Source: Macquaria australasica
Taxonomy: Eukaryota; Chordata; Actinopteri; Centrarchiformes; Percichthyidae
Direction of reading: 5' to 3'
NCBI GenBank assembly: GCA_005408345.1
Contig: SEMN01000261.1
Coordinates: 186,001 to 250,000 of the forward strand
Length of the DNA: 64,000 bases
Shown: positions 53,001 to 64,000 of the stretch, piece after piece
Layout of the letters: every line of letters starts with the position of its first letter
How positions within the stretch are numbered: position 1 is the first letter of the stretch
Translations under genes and position numbers: made by a program
Notes under the pieces: model-generated
What the model saw: only the letters and a program-made list of their open reading frames with translations
The model's database searches: none
What the model was told of the DNA's origin: nothing

Positions 53001-55193
53001 CGACTACTACAAGAGACACAGGGGCCAAAGTGTGGAGGCCGCCCTGAGGAGGAGCAAGTGAGTGTGGGCTGGGAGAGGTGTGTGCGTGTGTGTGTGTGTG
53101 TGGGGGGGGGGGGGGGGTTGTGATAGATGAGTGTGTGAGCAGTTTGATTAAACAATGGATTGATTGTTTAATGATTGATTGATCTGTAACAGTAAAGAAG
53201 CAAAACTCTCTCCTCTGTGTGTGTGTGTCAGTATGAACATAGTGAAGTGGTCGTCCCAGGGAATGCTGCGGCTGACACAGGAAGCCATGAACGAGCTCTT
53301 CCAGCCCACCATCATCAATATTGTCAAACACATTGGTGAGAAACACACAAAGATACGTGTACAGACTACAGGGTTGCACACATACATACACTGACTTGCA
53401 AATTAACAGTATACTGTATATGGACAGATACAGTAGGCACCCAAAACTAATAATTACACCTCTTTTCTCTTCTTTCCTTTTACATTCTCCCTATTACAAG
53501 TCAGTGTACCATCAAAACAATTTTGAAGCTGTTATTTTTGAGATAAAGTAGTTGCATAATGTAGCTTTAAGTGAGATACTTATGAGTCTGAGTCTGTGTC
53601 ACTTAGTCACTTACAAACAAAACAAACTATAGGCAATGGCCTTAGTATCCCTATTCTAGATGATGGTGTCAAGACAGAAAAATGGCGAGTGCCTGTTTTA
53701 AATCAGTCACATTCCAGTGGTAGACTCAAAACCAGGGGACTGGTTTTATAGCATTTAAATTTGCTGACCTTTGTTGGATCGCCATAGACAAAGTGTGAGA
53801 GGCAAAAATGGGTTTCAAATGTATCAAATTATAGACGTACCAATTGTAGCTCATGGAAAGGAAGCAGACGTCAACATTCCCTCATGAAACATCCAGTCAT
53901 AGTACACTTACTGTGCCTCTCCTCCAGATCCTTCTTTTCTTGATTCACTTATTTTCCTCCCTAATATTTCACACAGAAACTCACACTTTGCTCATACACT
54001 CCAATGGATTAAAATGATTTTAAAGATCTTCCTCCTTTTTCTCCCCTGACAGAGGAGCTGATGGCAAAGCCGGAGGTGTGCGGTGTGCGTTTCCTCTTCC
54101 TGGTTGGTGGTTTTGCAGAGTCGCCCATGCTGCAGAAAGCAGTCCAGAAATCACTGGGGCCGACGTGTCGCATCATCATCCCCCACGATGTTGGACTGAC
54201 CATACTGAAGGGTGCCGTGCTCTTCGGGCTGGATCCCACTGTGGTGAGTGCTCAGGAAGACCTGTTACCCCCGTTCCACCAGTGCGAACCTAGTGCTAGT
54301 TCTGGGCTGGTGCTAGTGCTGGTTCAGAGTTGATTCAACTTGCGAACCTTTGATGAAGCACTTTGCTTTTTGGTTGCTCATCATGATTGCTATGGATGGC
54401 GACTACGATCGAGAAGAAAGGTGATTACCTATTCTTATTGATTCTTATTATCACTGAACGTAAGTTTAAGTTGGTCTTGTTGGGCACGATAATCCCACCC
54501 CCAGCCCCTGACGTAAGTGGTTCTTGGTTCTAGAGTTGGTGCTGCTCTGGAACCAGTTTTCCTGGCTGAGAGCCGATTCTTTGGCTGTCGAAACTCGAAG
54601 AACTGGTTCGAGATTAGGTACCGGCTCCAAACCGGTCCTCGAACTGCCTAGGTGGAAAAGGGGTATGTTAGTCCCGGAGTAGCTCTTTGACACATGTTCT
54701 AACACGCTCTCTCTTACAGGTCAGAGTGCGGCGATGCCCGCTGACCTACGGCGTTGGCGTCTTGAACCGGTTCGTGGAGGGACGCCACCTTCGTGACAAA
54801 CTCCTCGTCAAGGATGGTCGCGAGTGGTGCACAGACATCCTCGACCGCTTCGTCTCTGTCGACCAGTCGGTGGCTCTGGGCGAGGTCGTGAGGCGGAGCT
54901 ACACGCCTGCTCGTCTGGGCCAGCGGAAGATCATCATCAACATCTACTGCAGCGCGACGGACGACATCACGTACATCTCCGACCCTGGGGTCAGGAAGTG
55001 CGGGACGATAACTTTAGACCTACCGGAACCGTTACCACTACCAGGAGCAGTGGGAGGAGCAGCAGGAGGAGCCCCAGAGAGAAGAGAGATCAGAGCGACC
55101 ATGCAGTTCGGAGACACGGAGATCAAAGTCACAGCCGTTGACATCATGTCTAACCGCTCCGTCCGGGCTTCCATAGACTTCTTGTCTAACTGA
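43007..55193 (+). CDS. hspa12b: Heat shock protein family A (Hsp70) member 12B
   Basis: Thirteen in-frame coding exons: 43007-43052, 43567-43649, 44750-44874, 44960-45146, 45701-45805, 45965-46081, 47687-47864, 51478-51564, 52615-52719, 52799-53057, 53232-53335, 54053-54243, 54720-55193. The product is 686 residues, the usual family length. HSPA12 proteins are divergent Hsp70s with an atypical actin-type ATPase domain and no classical substrate lid; mammalian HSPA12B is mainly endothelial and linked to angiogenesis. Visible motifs: phosphate-1 [11 protein letters not shown] (62-72), [16 protein letters not shown], phosphate-2 [13 protein letters not shown] (317-329), and adenosine motif LVGGFAES (482-489). 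The C-terminus is [14 protein letters not shown] followed by [16 protein letters not shown]-type and DLAFE residues favour 12B over 12A. Residues 1-53 are Ser/Pro-rich, low in conservation. The start is the first ATG after the acceptor at 42990; an upstream non-coding exon is likely. All introns are GT-AG. Confidence 0.96.
44165..44590 (+). repeat. Dispersed repeat with an internally duplicated GATGGCGCTAGA block
   Basis: It starts near GGCTGTACTTAGGCACAGCG and has the GCTAACATG...AGCAGGTAT block. The block around CTCATGATGGCGCTAGATAG and GGGATCACCAAAGTCA occurs twice, about 135 bases apart, the second time as CTCATGGTGGCATTAGAGGA. Related copies are at 17885-18170 and 21390-21560. It lies in hspa12b intron 2. 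Confidence 0.65.
45205..45629 (+). repeat. TIR-type dispersed repeat, copy B, with hairpin
   Basis: It shares with 6934-7062 the blocks ATTTATTAGTCATGAGAAGT, GTGAAAACAGTTGTGTAATG and CCTGATGATGTCA. Its right end, TTGCTGGAGTACCCCTTTAA (45610-45629), is nearly the inverted complement of the left end of the 6934 copy. A 39-base palindrome (45299-45337, arms ATAACCCTGATGA and TCATCAGGGTTAT) sits inside. It lies in hspa12b intron 4. Confidence 0.6.
46762..46799. repeat. (AC)n microsatellite
   Basis: About 38 bp of AC repeat with one ATAT interruption, in hspa12b intron 6. Confidence 0.95.
46965..47030. repeat. (GT)n microsatellite
   Basis: Thirty-three GT units without interruption, in hspa12b intron 6. 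ORFs of repeated Cys-Val or His-Thr across it are artefacts. Confidence 0.97.
48155..48192. repeat. (GT)n followed by poly-G
   Basis: A GT tract runs directly into twelve G bases (48181-48192), in hspa12b intron 7. Confidence 0.9.
48650..49150 (-). repeat. Dispersed repeat ending GCAGCTTTAA, copy 2 (reverse)
   Basis: Read on the minus strand it begins TTAAAGCTGCATTATTCAGT and contains blocks matching 42664-42960. A short end fragment, AATGTAGCTTTAA, also occurs near 53560. It lies in hspa12b intron 7. Confidence 0.6.
53080..53117. repeat. (GT)n followed by poly-G
   Basis: A GT tract ends in sixteen consecutive G bases (53102-53117), 23 bases after the exon 10 donor of hspa12b. The G run is likely to be length-variable or mis-sized. 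Confidence 0.9.
54266..54665. mobile_element. MITE with ~15-bp TIRs in hspa12b intron 12
   Basis: The left end TACCCCCGTTCCACC matches the inverted right end GGTGGAAAAGGGGTA at 13 of 15 positions. The interior has inverted phrases such as GTGCTAGTGCTGGTTCAG and TTGGTGCTGCTCTGGAACCA. It has no open transposase frame, is about 400 bp long, and fills most of the last intron. A clear target duplication longer than TA was not established. Confidence 0.7.
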
Positions 55194-56232
55194 AGAGGAG
55201 CAGGAAGTGGAGACGAGGATTGGAAATAACTGAAATAACTGATTTCGGAAAAGGCGGTACTTTGGGAGTGGGCGACATGTTGAAAGAACAGGACCTTTGC
55301 ATTCTAAGAAGAAACTCATATCCTATAATTCAGGTGTTTAGGCTTTGCTCATTAGAGTAGAAAAAAAGATCACGAGGGGAACATTTTTTAGAACTCTCCA
55401 GCCTTCACAAGTACATACACCTTTAAAAAAAGTGTCAGTATCTCCTCAACTGATGGGTAGGGTGCCCTCTCTGTACGGGAAAGAAGAAATGAATTTTGTC
55501 ACACCACATAATGCTGTCAATGGCATTTTCTGCCCAGAAAATATTCAGGGAAACACTTGTGTGAACTCTGTGAAAGCTAATGCAAGCTGGTGGCCGAGTA
55601 CACATCCCTGCTGCAACGAACAGACACCTTCTAATAATACAACCTGTCCGAGGACTATTTCAACTTTTGTAGAAAGTTTGTTACCTAGACTCTGCATAAA
55701 GCATTATACTACCTAGAGTAAAACTCACTCGTAATCTATCAATCGTAATTATTAAATATGAAGTCTGTTGCCTTTTCCCTCATATGACTTACACAGGGAT
55801 ATCTCACAAGTTCTGGTCTGATACCTCATTTAAATCCTATTTTACTATCCATATATGAGATATTGATACAGCTACCTGGACTGCAGCTTTGTTTATCTAA
55901 TGTGACTGATTGTGCGCTACCTAGTGGTGAAAAGACTGAACTACAAGCTGAAAATCCTCTTGAAGATGAAAGCTCCCTGGATGCATTAAAATACACCTTC
56001 ACTAGGAAGGACTGTGGCATTATTATAAAGTACGTCACTATTCTCATTCAGGTGTAGTGTTCACTATTGGTAGTGTTTAACAGTTCAGGACTATAGTTTT
56101 GTTTTTTTGCAAATCAGGATAAGAGCTTTATCTGTATAACAATAGTTAATCTATTGATTACATAAAAAAAGGGGCTTAACTTTCCCACCTGACATCACAT
56201 GGTCACATCTTTTTTTATGTTGTATATGCTGT
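55194..56232 (+). other. hspa12b: hspa12b 3' UTR
   Basis: This is AT-rich sequence from the stop codon to AATAAA at 56233-56238. A 123-codon plus-strand frame at 55345-55716 has no recognisable domain and is treated as chance. No splice sites or repeats stand out. Confidence 0.55.
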
Positions 56233-56238
56233 AATAAA
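56233..56238 (+). terminator. hspa12b polyadenylation signal
   Basis: AATAAA, the first canonical signal followed by a gene-free interval on this strand. It gives a 3' UTR of about 1.0 kb. The convergent cct7 signal lies 380 bases further on. Confidence 0.55.
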
Positions 56239-56618
56239 CTGTATTCATGTTTATGTTCACATTAACAGAAAGATTAAGAACCACTGTACCATGTTCAACA
56301 TGTCGACCCAACCTTGTTTCTTTTGAGTTCTTTCCAGTACATTTTCTCTGAAACTGTGCCGGTTGCAAAATGATATAAAGAGCATCATCTTTCAGTTTTC
56401 TATTTATATGATCCATGCCCATACATTTTACACTAAAAGAAAACCACTTGTTCCATTTTTCCACAATACGATGCTTTGTTTTTCCTATATAAAGATGATA
56501 GACCTCTTCTTCTACAGTCCACCTGCCACTGATATATTGATGCATCAGAAAACACCCTTGCCCAGATGTTTAAAATAACACACATATGGACAGTCAACAG
56601 TTCAATTTCAGCTGTGAA

Positions 56619-56624
56619 TTTATT
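56619..56624 (-). terminator. cct7 polyadenylation signal
   Basis: TTTATT on the plus strand is AATAAA on the minus strand, about 610 bases after the cct7 stop codon. It leaves hspa12b and cct7 tail-to-tail without overlap. Confidence 0.55.
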
Positions 56625-57233
56625 GATAAGAGTGGTCCAATAAATAGTTTCACACAGCATAAACAATGAATGGTTCATAACTGCTCAACATCCCATCAGT
56701 GCTTTGTTTTCCATGTTACACGTCAGTTTGTCATATAACACAAAACCAGATTAGAAATTATGGAACAGCTTCCTCAGGTCACAGAGGAAGAGCTGATTTG
56801 GAGGGGACAGGAGTGCATTTGTTTCAAAATCAAGGGGGATCTGCTTTAATCTTTCATCATTTCTCAGTAAAATGGCTACACGTGGAAAGATGCAGTGATT
56901 GAAATGTTACACAGACGTTACCAAGTCAAAGCTTCAGTAAGAAAAAACTACAGGTGACAAAGAAAACACAAGAAATGTAAGCAATCTGATAAAGTCGAAA
57001 GAATCTGTCTTGAAATTGCAAGATGAACTTCTATTCCCCCTCGTTTGTTTCACTACACCTGCCATTTGCAATGTGTCTGTGACTGGTTACAACACCTCAT
57101 TTTATCTAGAATTTAAATCCAAATACAGGTCAAACATGTTTAAATATGACCTGACTGATACTGAAGACTCAATCTTCTTTCTGCATTTGGATTTTAATTC
57201 CAGTTTAAAATGGGGTTTTGTTCTTGCTTCCTC

Positions 57234-60200
57234 TTAGTGAGCATGGGGTCTTCCGCGGCCTCTGCCCCTGCCAGCGCCACCTGGAGGTCCATCCATACTG
57301 CTGCGTGGGTTCTTGATCGTCTCATCGACTGACAGGATGAGACAGGCTGCCTCTGACGCCGCTGTCAGAGCATTGATCCGCACGACGGATGGCTCCCAGA
57401 CGCAGGCAGTGAAGTTGTCTGCAATGTCCTCATTGTTGATATCCACACCGTACCACATACCACCCTGCAGCGAAACAAAGATGACTTTTTTTCCCCCCTT
57501 CCACTTATAAAACTACAGGCCATAAAGAGCCCTTCTGCCAAGTGCTTTAATCAAAGTAATGCGTATATGTTTCATTTCCTACCTGTGCGTGTTTGGCGCG
57601 CAGTTTGTTCAGGATGTTGGTAGCGTCAAAGCCGGCGTTGTCACACAGCTGTCTGGGGATGATCTCCAGGGCCTTGGCGTATGCTCCAATCAGCAGCTGC
57701 TGTTTTCCAGGGATGGTCCTGGAATAATCCCGCAGGTACTTGGACAGCTCCATCTCTATGGCTCCTCCACCAGCTACAATGGAGTCATTCTGGGAATGGG
57801 TTAAGTACAGTCAGCTTATTGCTGTCAGTGTGCACAGATGGGCTGACAAATTAACGTATTGCAAAGATCAACCAACCCATTTGGCTTTTCCAAATCGGAA
57901 AAGTGATACAGGAGTCAGATATACGGCTACGCTGACTTAAAACCACAGGTCTGAACCAAATTGTGTGTCGAATTCACCAAATATTAAACAGAAATGGGGC
58001 AAAATTCAAGTGTCTTTGTAACGCACCCCTCTCCTGCAGGGTTCCCGAATCACATTCCTCTTAATTTATAACATTGTGTACTCCTAACAGCTACATGTAA
58101 TGAGTCTTCTTGCACTCACTGGTAAACATGCACACATACACTCCATGTGTCAACTGACCTTGATGGCTCTGCGTACAATCATGATGGCATCATGCAGCGA
58201 CCGCTCTGTCTCCTCCGTGAACTGTTCTGCTCCGCCCCTCAGGATGATGGTGCACGTCTTGGCCTTCGGACAGCCCTTAAAGAAGTTAAACCTGCAGACG
58301 CAGACATGGTGGGCGTGAGCCATCACAGAGTCATGGTGCATGGTTCATCTTTTCACAGACAAAAGATGTGAACTAGTCCCTCTTACCTCTCTCCTCCAAG
58401 CTGGACCTCTTCGAAGAGTTCACACTGTCCCAGGACATCGTCTGTCAGGGCACCTACTGAGGTCTGGATGGAGCCACCGCAGGCCTGCAGGTCGCATTAC
58501 ACACAATCAGTCTTGTTCAAGCTCATTTTAACGTGAGAAATATGGATTTGTAACACACAAATTGACAAACAACACGCCTATTTTTACACTACTTTTTTTT
58601 TTTCATAGATCATTTATAACACCATTGAAATGAGATAGCAATAACTCCATATCTTAAAAACTGAGTAAAATGTCATTTCAGGAAAATACTTATTGAAAAA
58701 CCAACCAAATTGTTTAAAATCATATTTTTCTTTTCTTGTTAATTAAAAGTCAAACAATTATTATTATTTATTTTTTTTTACTGCAAATCAATTTTAAACA
58801 TTTGTTTAATATTTGTGTTGGCCTGTCACAATACTAAATGTGTTGACCATTTTCAGTTAGTCTGGTGTTAACTGATAAACAGCTGAAAGTCATAACTGTA
58901 ATGCAAACATTCACTGACAGTCTGGCAGGTATTCTGTCTCTGTATGTGTCCTACCATCATGGTCCTCCTCAGATCCTCCTCCTGCACCCTGCCAGCACAG
59001 AACAGGTCTCTGTCAGCGAAGTACTGGGTGGCCACATCACCGATGGGTAACTTGGACAGAACCACCTTGGCTCCTGACTGATGGATCTTCTCCAGTTTGT
59101 CGTACAGGATGTTCCACTCTGCGTCCACAATGGCCTGGTACTCCTGCAGAAAAGGTAAAACGCTTTTTACAAGGTGCAAGAAGGAGAGACTTATTTGACA
59201 TCCTGATGCTGTGTTGTGGTTTTCATACCTCCACAGATTTCACGCGGACCTCAGCGTTATCCTTCTCAGCCTTCAGCTCCAGCTCCACATTAAGCAAAGC
59301 AATCTTCAGATTCTCATAGCGTTTTGGCTGCATCTCAAACCCAGCGTAGGAGAAGGTCTTCTTGAACGCAACCCCAGAGATCAACTGGGAATCCTGTGAA
59401 ATTGAAATATAGAAAGTATAACATAGATGGATTTGGAATTTAAAACATTAAAAGGAAAGAGGGACAAGAGATGTTTAAGTCAACTCAACTAATGTAAACC
59501 TTAAGGTGCTGCCCACTTTGGTCGTTTTTTTACTTGTTTTTAATTTCTTCACCCAAATCTTCCATAACCAACCCATAAACTTGTTTCTCTAACCATTGCT
59601 GTCATATCTTGTATGAACCTATTTCAGAGGCAAGTTTTGTTTAAGTGGGAGTAAAAGATACAAACCTCAAGGGCTCCTCCCTGGACCTTCTTGATGCCAA
59701 TCATCTTCAGAGACAGCAGCTCGTCCAGAGACATGACAGCGTCCACCACCATTTTGGAGAAGAACTCCTTCTGACCTGCAATTAGCTTGGAGTTCAGGGC
59801 TGTGGCGGCACACTTCTCCAACAGCTGCCTCTGCTCTCTGAGAGGATAGAGAGGGGAGAAAGACCAGCTTTAAAAAACTCAATTTAACATCAGCCTAAGG
59901 ATACAATATTTAATGTTTTGCTCACAGGATCGATCAAACCTCAAATAAGTTGCTGCCACGTAAATAAATTGTATTGTAGCGGTGAAAGTGAGCGCTTACT
60001 GCTTGTCGTCTTTCTTCACAGAGACGGCAATCTCCTTGATCTTGCCGACAGCGAGTTGTGTGGCATTGCGGAACGCTCTGATGATGGTCTGAGGGTGGAG
60101 ACCTTCGTCCACGTACGGCTTTAGCTGCTTCAGGAACTCAGCAGCCAGGAGAGTGACGGAGGTGGTGCCGTCCCCGACCTGAGGATGGTACAAAGGAGAC

Positions 60201-61872
60201 AAAAAGATTATAAATACTTTTCCTATTATAATGTTCTGACAGTGGAGATCCCCCTCTTTGTTGGTGTCAGTTCAAAATTTCAATCCACAACTTTAAATTT
60301 TGTGACAGATTTCAACAGTTCCTTCCTTAATTCAAACAGCAATGGCCTCTAAACTTAAACACACACACACACACACTTCTCACCTCAGCATCCTGGGAGC
60401 GAGCGATGTCCACCAGGGTCTTGGCTGCGGGGTGAACCACATCCAGCAGTCTCAGGATGGTGGCTCCATCATTGGAGATTGTAGCCTTACCTGAAAAACA
60501 CAATCAATCACATATTTTTGGTGAGGATTAATTCATCCTTTAATCCATTCCTTCGATGGCTGCTTGTCTACCCGTCTCTCCTCACCTCTGCTATCCACCA
60601 TCAGTTTGTCCATCCCCCTGGGCCCCAGGGTGGTCCTGACAGCCTCAGCAATCACCTGGAATAAAAAAACAAAACAAAAAACAGAACAGATACATTTAGC
60701 CAGATTTAAAGCATTATTATTACGCACATACTACATACAGAAAAACACACACAGCTAAGGAGAGAAAGGCTGCTTTACGGACCTGGCAGGCATTGATGTT
60801 ACTGATGAGCTGGGGAATACCCTGAGACGAGTCTGTCCCCTCCTTCAGCAGGATAACCGGTGTGGGCTGGAGAGAGAAAGGGATGAAGGAAGAGAGGGGA
60901 AGGGGTGGTTGGCAGAAGAATAAAAAGGAAGAGAACAACGTAAAAGAAAGAAAGTGAGGAAATCAAGTAAGCTGAACCCGACCCAATTATTTAAAATAAG
61001 TCAGGTATAGGAGCAGTGGGGCCTGGTTATCTAATGGCAAAAAACACTTGTGTGTTTACAGCAGGTAATGTGGTTTTCATTTATAAAACGATGGCTGAGC
61101 AACAGTTCAACGTTACCGTTTGTCATGTTCCCCTGATGATAATACCATATGTATGAAGTATTGTGTACATGTATAAAACCTGTGGAGCATACTTTTCAGT
61201 GTATTTAACATTGCGATTGTGCATCTACTTTACCATATTGTAATACCGCAACATCTGAAGAAAATATCATTATACTGTTGTGACATTAACTTCGGCCGCA
61301 TCACTCAGCTTCAGCACAAACAACAACACTACTCTAGTTTCTGATCACCAGCTAAATGACGGTCATTTGTTAGTGCGCATCAGTCCGCTTCAGTCAGACA
61401 CGGCGACCCACGTCTCTGGACAAACACAAAAGCCGAGAGACCGAGCAGCACGTCCGGGCTCCTTCCACAAAGGTTAGACGTGTTTCCCGTGATAAACAGT
61501 CACCTTCGCCACATAGCTCGTACAAAGAGGCTGAACAAAAGCTGCAACAACGGGCGCGAACGAGACGGATACTTAGAACAAAGCCTAAGTCACAGGTTCA
61601 AACTAGCCAGCTCAGCGTGGTTCATCTTTTATCGAGACACGGCCATCTTTAGCATCGCATCCGCCCGTTGATGCCGGCTAACCCTACGAGGCTAACGCGG
61701 CCTGGCCAACGACACAATCGCTCAAAGGTCATTTTCACAAAATGACTGTTTCCCAAGGCCGCCGAAGGGGAGCCGCCCGTGTTCAGAGTAGTCCCGGTGC
61801 AAACGTTGGCAGCCAGGCTGAAGGATGGACACGGATGGGGCCGCGGACGCTAACTCGCTCACTCACCATCAT
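57234..61872 (-). CDS. cct7: T-complex protein 1 subunit eta (TRiC/CCT chaperonin)
   Basis: Twelve in-frame minus-strand exons: 61872-61867, 60866-60783, 60655-60586, 60490-60384, 60178-60000, 59837-59666, 59393-59229, 59143-58955, 58484-58387, 58291-58159, 57789-57583, 57464-57234. The product is 546 residues (human CCT7 543). It is one of eight subunits of the cytosolic group II chaperonin ring that folds actin, tubulin and WD40 proteins using ATP. Visible motifs: [15 protein letters not shown] (about 38-52), the ATP-loop [14 protein letters not shown] (91-104), [13 protein letters not shown] before [16 protein letters not shown] (about 407-422), and [15 protein letters not shown] near the C-terminus. 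The tail is Gly/Arg-rich ([12 protein letters not shown]), as in the family. Exon 1 encodes only Met-Met. All introns are GT-AG. It is convergent with hspa12b. Confidence 0.97.
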
Positions 61873-62010
61873 CTTCGCGGGTCCTTCGAGAAGCTCTCCG
61901 CCGGCGTCCGATCCCACAATGCCTTTCGAACTGCCGGGGGTGCGTTCACGGTCACGACGCAGCGCTTCGTCGGCGATATGAGTTCAGTAAACAGGACACC
62001 ACGAAATAAA
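61280..62010 (-). promoter_or_regulatory. cct7: CpG-rich promoter and 5' region of cct7
   Basis: CpG density is high from about 61280 to 61980, spanning the first coding segment (61867-61872) and intron 1. This is typical of a housekeeping chaperonin gene. Plus-strand ORFs across it have no domains and reflect the low stop-codon frequency of GC-rich DNA. Confidence 0.6.
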
Positions 62011-63748
62011 CGGTGAATAAACTGTGTAAAACATGTACATTAACCAATAAGCTGCGACACAAGTAAGAAATCATTCAAACTCAACTCATTGCGACGATAA
62101 TGTCATTGCATTGTTTTTATTTATATAGTGACTGGGTTTTATTAGAGTTTTTATTTTTATGTCAAAAGTAAGTAATAATAGTTGATGATGCCGTTTTTCC
62201 CAATTGAGCTTTCACGTCACATTTTATTTCATAATCTCTCTTTTCATTTATTTATTGGTTTATTTCTACATTTTGCACAATTTATTTAAATGAATCATTA
62301 TTTTTGTAATATCTTGTCTATTCATTCAATATTGAATAGTCTGGGGTTCCATACTAGTTGGCGTGGATGATACGGTTTATCATTAAATATAGATATCATA
62401 GCATTGTGACTTGACATTTTGTAGACGTCTTTTGCTTTAATTCTGCAAAGTGGTATAGGGTTGCAATCTTATTAGACATGGTCAAGTCTAAATGACATGA
62501 ACAATAAATGACTCCACTTGCTTGGTCATCATTTCCACCTTAGTCATTGTTTCTCAAAATTGTACTGTATGTAAATATCTTTTGAAAGCTCCTGCTAGTG
62601 TCCCAAAGTATCTGAAAATTTGCATTCCTTAAAAGTACAATGGTCCAGCTGTAATTGTTTTGGATTTGATGTGTTTGCTTCCAAATGGTGCTATAGTGAG
62701 TAATTTTCCATGCATTAAGAGCAGAAGAAAGGTTTCAGGTAGCTGCTACTGTGTTTCTGTGTTCTGCCTTCTCAGTACTGTTTATACCATATGAATTACA
62801 TTGCAATTAAATCAAGTTGGAGCCAGATTTTTTTTTTTTAAATCAGAGAGTTTAAAATGCCTGTTGAAATGTAACCAAACATGCTAAAATCTAGATCAGA
62901 CATTTGTACTTTTACTTTTTTATTTGAGTCCCAGATTTATGCTGCAATAAAAACATTGCAGCAATTCCAGCATTGCAACCTTCTGGGTTTATAAATTCAT
63001 AGTTATTGTCCCTTTATAATTAAATGACTAAAACACACTATGTAACCCTATAATTAAACAAACTACATGGTCATATACTTTAAACTATTATAGGTAACAC
63101 ATAATAAGTTTCTAACATAATGTACAATCTTATATTACTCTTATATTTTATGTCTATTTATATTTCATTTTATTTTATTTCCTTTCTATTAGTACTTCTC
63201 TTTACATGAGAGCGAGAATTTCCCCGGAGGGGATCAATAAAGTATTCTGATTCTGATTCTGATTACATCTGCTTAGGCTAAACTGGCTTGACAGGCAGTA
63301 TCATTTTAATGCCATGTAGTACTCGAGCCATCATCCCTACTTATCTAGCTCCACTAGTCTTAGAAATAGTTACTAGTTATATCAGAAAACTTTACACACC
63401 ATTCTCAGACCGATCATTACATACATTAAATTACTGCACTGCAACAGTGTGCATACATGCAGTGTTATGACATTTTTTAATTTATGCTAAAATATCTAAA
63501 TGAATGGAAATGAGCGTTAAAAACAATTCAGGAAACACTTAAAGTGAGTTTACAATGTTGGGACTGTAGCGTGCCTTTGGTAACATCCTTTGATTAATAC
63601 GTGATGCTGTGATACATTCATCCCTTCTTCTGCCACCAACCACTGAACAGAGAAGACTTTGCTTACAGTAATTATGCTGCAGTCTGTAAATGACTGTGGC
63701 AGTATCGCACTTTAATGATACGGGAGTTGAACTAGGTGTTTTGTGATG
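62011..63748. other. Right-hand intergenic spacer
   Basis: AT-rich, with no coding exon recognised. It contains a LINE-like tail at 63200-63268. The stretch 63000-63200 is a very AT-rich transition of repeated TATTTTAT-like phrases. Confidence 0.6.
63200..63268 (+). mobile_element. LINE-type 3' tail with (TTCTGA)n
   Basis: GAGAATTTCCCCGGAGGGGA is followed by TCAATAAAGTATTCTGATTC and TTCTGAT repeats. This matches the 3' ends of common teleost LINEs, which finish in short tandem repeats. A GGGGA/TCCCC stem is visible. Only the tail was recognised. Confidence 0.7.
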
Positions 63749-64000
63749 TCATGCATGGCTGCAGGTAGCTAAAGCCATGGCCTGATACTGACTCTTCAGG
63801 GTACGAGCTGGAACTAGTCCGTCCATAGGCAAGGTGATGATGAAGGGGAGGTAGGACAGCCTGGATGATGACAATGGTGGTGAAGGCTTTCTTCTTCATG
63901 GAATTCCTCTCCCCTTTTCCCCTCAGCTCACTTCTCTCAACTTTCTTCAGCTTTTCCTCCTTCCTTCCTTCTTTCCTTGTTTTCCCTCCTCCATCCTCAC
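63749..64000 (-). pseudogene. Possible GPCR-like fragment with frameshift, cut by window edge
   Basis: From the right edge, one minus-strand frame is open and rich in Lys/Arg/Glu, then reads KKKAFTTIVIIQA. A different frame then carries LSYLPFIITLP and continues open to a TGA at 63751-63749. A basic third-loop-like stretch followed by a hydrophobic segment with a Y-L-P-F motif looks like the end of loop 3 and helix 6 of a class A receptor, but in two frames. I therefore call it a possible broken receptor copy; family unknown. The charged stretch also overlaps a (GGAA)n-like purine tract, which weakens the case. Confidence 0.28.

Noticed and set aside
52732..53391. 219-codon minus-strand ORF
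   Set aside because: It is antisense to hspa12b exons 10-11 and their introns, contains CA-repeat His-Thr runs, and has no domain. It reflects the GC-rich codon pattern of the real gene.
55345..55716. 123-codon plus-strand ORF
   Set aside because: It lies in the hspa12b 3' UTR, with no domain or splice support.
58485..58954. Possible intronic snoRNA in cct7
   Set aside because: Other CCT genes host snoRNAs, but no paired C/D or H/ACA boxes with a terminal stem were seen; the intron is simply AT-rich.

Overview
The window is vertebrate nuclear DNA, almost certainly from a ray-finned (percomorph-like) teleost. The genes are split by GT-AG introns, the spacers are AT-rich, (CA)n/(GT)n microsatellites are very dense, and many interspersed repeats resemble short non-autonomous elements familiar from teleost genomes. 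Nothing prokaryotic or plasmid-like was seen. All gene models were assembled by hand from exon translation, splice signals and remembered vertebrate homologues; no search was run.

Layout, left to right. 1-9353: no recognisable exon, repeats only; probably intron and flank of the next gene. 9354-9410 (minus): first coding exon of a DOK-family adaptor (dok1-like); the rest was not found and would lie beyond the left edge. 11388-14136 (plus): complete nagk, N-acetylglucosamine kinase, divergent from dok1. 15956-19024 (plus): a nine-exon, 311-residue gene I cannot name. 23673-31093 (minus): paip2b, a translational repressor that binds poly(A)-binding protein, with a roughly 2 kb 3' UTR and a CpG-rich 5' end. 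31.1-40.4 kb: gene-poor spacer with repeats and an unexplained GC/CpG-rich patch at 34.28-34.69 kb. 43007-55193 (plus): complete hspa12b, a divergent Hsp70. 57234-61872 (minus): complete cct7, the eta subunit of the TRiC/CCT chaperonin, tail-to-tail with hspa12b and with a CpG-rich promoter. 63749-64000 (minus): a possible broken GPCR-like fragment.

The genes do not form a pathway; they are independent loci (adaptor signalling, amino-sugar salvage, translation control, two chaperone systems). The order dok1, nagk, paip2b, cct7 recalls human 2p13, whereas hspa12b lies on human 20p13, so the block looks like a rearranged teleost version of that neighbourhood. I found no convincing undescribed multi-gene system. 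The best leads are the unnamed 311-residue gene, the orphan CpG-rich patch, the GPCR-like remnant, a UG-repeat splice acceptor in nagk, and several repeat families with multiple copies in the window.
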